A stretch of 64,000 bases of DNA, taken from NCBI RefSeq assembly GCF_000263855.1, contig NZ_AJWX01000004.1, positions 62,001-126,000 on the forward strand, written 5' to 3'. Made by a program: the position numbers and the translations under genes. How positions within the stretch are numbered: the first letter of the stretch is position 1; each line of letters starts with the position of its first letter. This stretch comes from Pseudomonas sp. M47T1 (GTDB taxonomy: Bacteria > Pseudomonadota > Gammaproteobacteria > Pseudomonadales > Pseudomonadaceae). A model generated the notes under the pieces. It did no database searches and was not told where the DNA came from. It saw nothing but the letters and a program-made list of their open reading frames with translations. This document shows positions 63,385-64,000 of this stretch, one piece after another.

Positions 63385-64000
63385 ATGGACCCTTCCCCTG
63401 GCTTTACCCTCGCTTCACTCTTCGCCGACTTCGGCATGATTCTTTTCGCTGTACTGCTGGTGTTGCTCAACGGCTTTTTCGTAGCCGCCGAGTTCGCCAT
63501 GGTCAAACTGCGCTCAACCCGCGTGGAATCCATCGCCGAGAAACACGGCTGGCGCGGTCAGATCCTGCGCACCGTGCACAGTCAACTCGACGCCTATCTG
63601 TCCGCCTGCCAGCTGGGTATCACCCTCGCCTCCCTGGGCCTGGGCTGGGTCGGTGAGCCGGCATTCGCGCACCTGCTCGAACCGTTGCTGGAAGCGCTGG
63701 GCGTGCAATCGCCGGAAGTCGCCAAGGGGGTGTCGTTTTTCAGCGCCTTCTTCGTCATTTCCTACCTGCACATTGTGGTGGGCGAACTGGCACCAAAATC
63801 CTGGGCCATTCGCAAGCCCGAGTTGCTGTCCATGTGGACGGCGGTGCCGCTGTACCTGTTTTACTGGGCCATGTACCCGGCCATCTACCTGCTCAACGCC
63901 AGTGCCAACGCCATCTTGCGCATTGCCGGCCAGGGCGAGCCAGGCCCGCACCACGAGCACAGCTACAGCCGCGACGAACTGAAACTCATCCTGCACTCCA
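63385..64000 (+). CDS. DUF21/CBS HlyC-CorC family membrane protein (N-terminal part, cut by window end)
   Basis: Frame open from ATG 63385 to the window edge, 205 codons. DUF21 (CNNM) membrane domain: FGMILFAVLLVLLNGFFVAA, AEFAMVKLRSTRVESIAEKH, CQLGITLASLGLGWVGEPAF and VVGELAPKSWAIRKPELLSM. Complete members continue with a CBS pair and a CorC domain and act in magnesium/cobalt efflux or ion homeostasis. End and function not visible here. Confidence 0.9.
   Translation, partial: MDPSPGFTLASLFADFGMILFAVLLVLLNGFFVAAEFAMVKLRSTRVESIAEKHGWRGQILRTVHSQLDAYLSACQLGITLASLGLGWVGEPAFAHLLEPLLEALGVQSPEVAKGVSFFSAFFVISYLHIVVGELAPKSWAIRKPELLSMWTAVPLYLFYWAMYPAIYLLNASANAILRIAGQGEPGPHHEHSYSRDELKLILHS

Overview
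The window looks like a chromosomal segment of a Pseudomonas species, most likely from the P. putida group. The evidence is the chain of housekeeping genes typical of this genus (rpmG-rpmB, radC, coaBC-dut-algC-argB, pyrE/crc, rph, yicC-gmk-rpoZ-spoT-ridA, exbB-exbD-tonB, oxyR-recG, HU, rubredoxin and its reductase, ubiC-ubiA, phoB-phoR), high GC, and many copies of the 'GCGGG..CCCGC' REP elements familiar from P. putida. Gene calls rest on reading the translated sequence and on family knowledge; no search was run.

Layout. Positions 1-9,960: a cardiolipin-synthase-like lipoprotein, an MFS carrier, an aldehyde dehydrogenase and cupin of polyamine/GABA type, ribosomal proteins L33 and L28, a peptide-binding protein and a chemoreceptor. 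Positions 10,198-12,064: an AT-richer decayed type VI secretion module, with an hcp gene lacking its middle, an effector-like gene carrying an in-frame amber stop and a frameshift, and a still-open small membrane protein that looks like the cognate immunity gene. Positions 12,065-34,684: core metabolism, with DNA repair, CoA, dUTP, alginate/LPS sugar phosphates, arginine, pyrimidine, catabolite control, RNA processing, stringent response, TonB energisation, oxidative-stress regulation and RecG.

Positions 34,850-56,400 form the accessory part, built of blocks separated by copies of a ~100-bp inverted repeat at 34.70, 43.14, 49.85 and 55.26 kb. Block A holds a GntR regulator, a stand-alone thioesterase with cysteine in place of the nucleophilic serine, and a four-gene pvf/mgo cluster (DUF3050 protein, AurF-like diiron N-oxygenase, A-T-R nonribosomal peptide synthetase, SRPBCC protein) of the type that makes diazeniumdiolate or pyrazine N-oxide signals such as leudiazen and valdiazen. 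Block B holds an iron-responsive FecI-type sigma factor, a FecR-type anti-sigma factor and a TonB-dependent siderophore receptor, followed by small membrane/unknown genes and an NfeD-slipin pair. Block C is a MarR-controlled tripartite efflux operon (FUSC, DUF1656, HlyD, outer-membrane factor). A solitary inositol-dehydrogenase-type gene follows.

Positions 56,640-64,000 return to core genes: a small conserved protein, HU, rubredoxin reductase and rubredoxin, ubiC-ubiA, a periplasmic COG4315 protein, phoB-phoR behind a Pho box, and the start of a DUF21/CBS membrane protein cut by the window edge.

The most interesting parts are block A (a pvf-type signal cluster with an unusual Cys thioesterase, a regulator with a palindromic site, and an iron-uptake signalling locus next door), the decaying T6SS effector locus, the fusion of a membrane sensor-like domain to AlgC, and the repeat-bounded modular structure.
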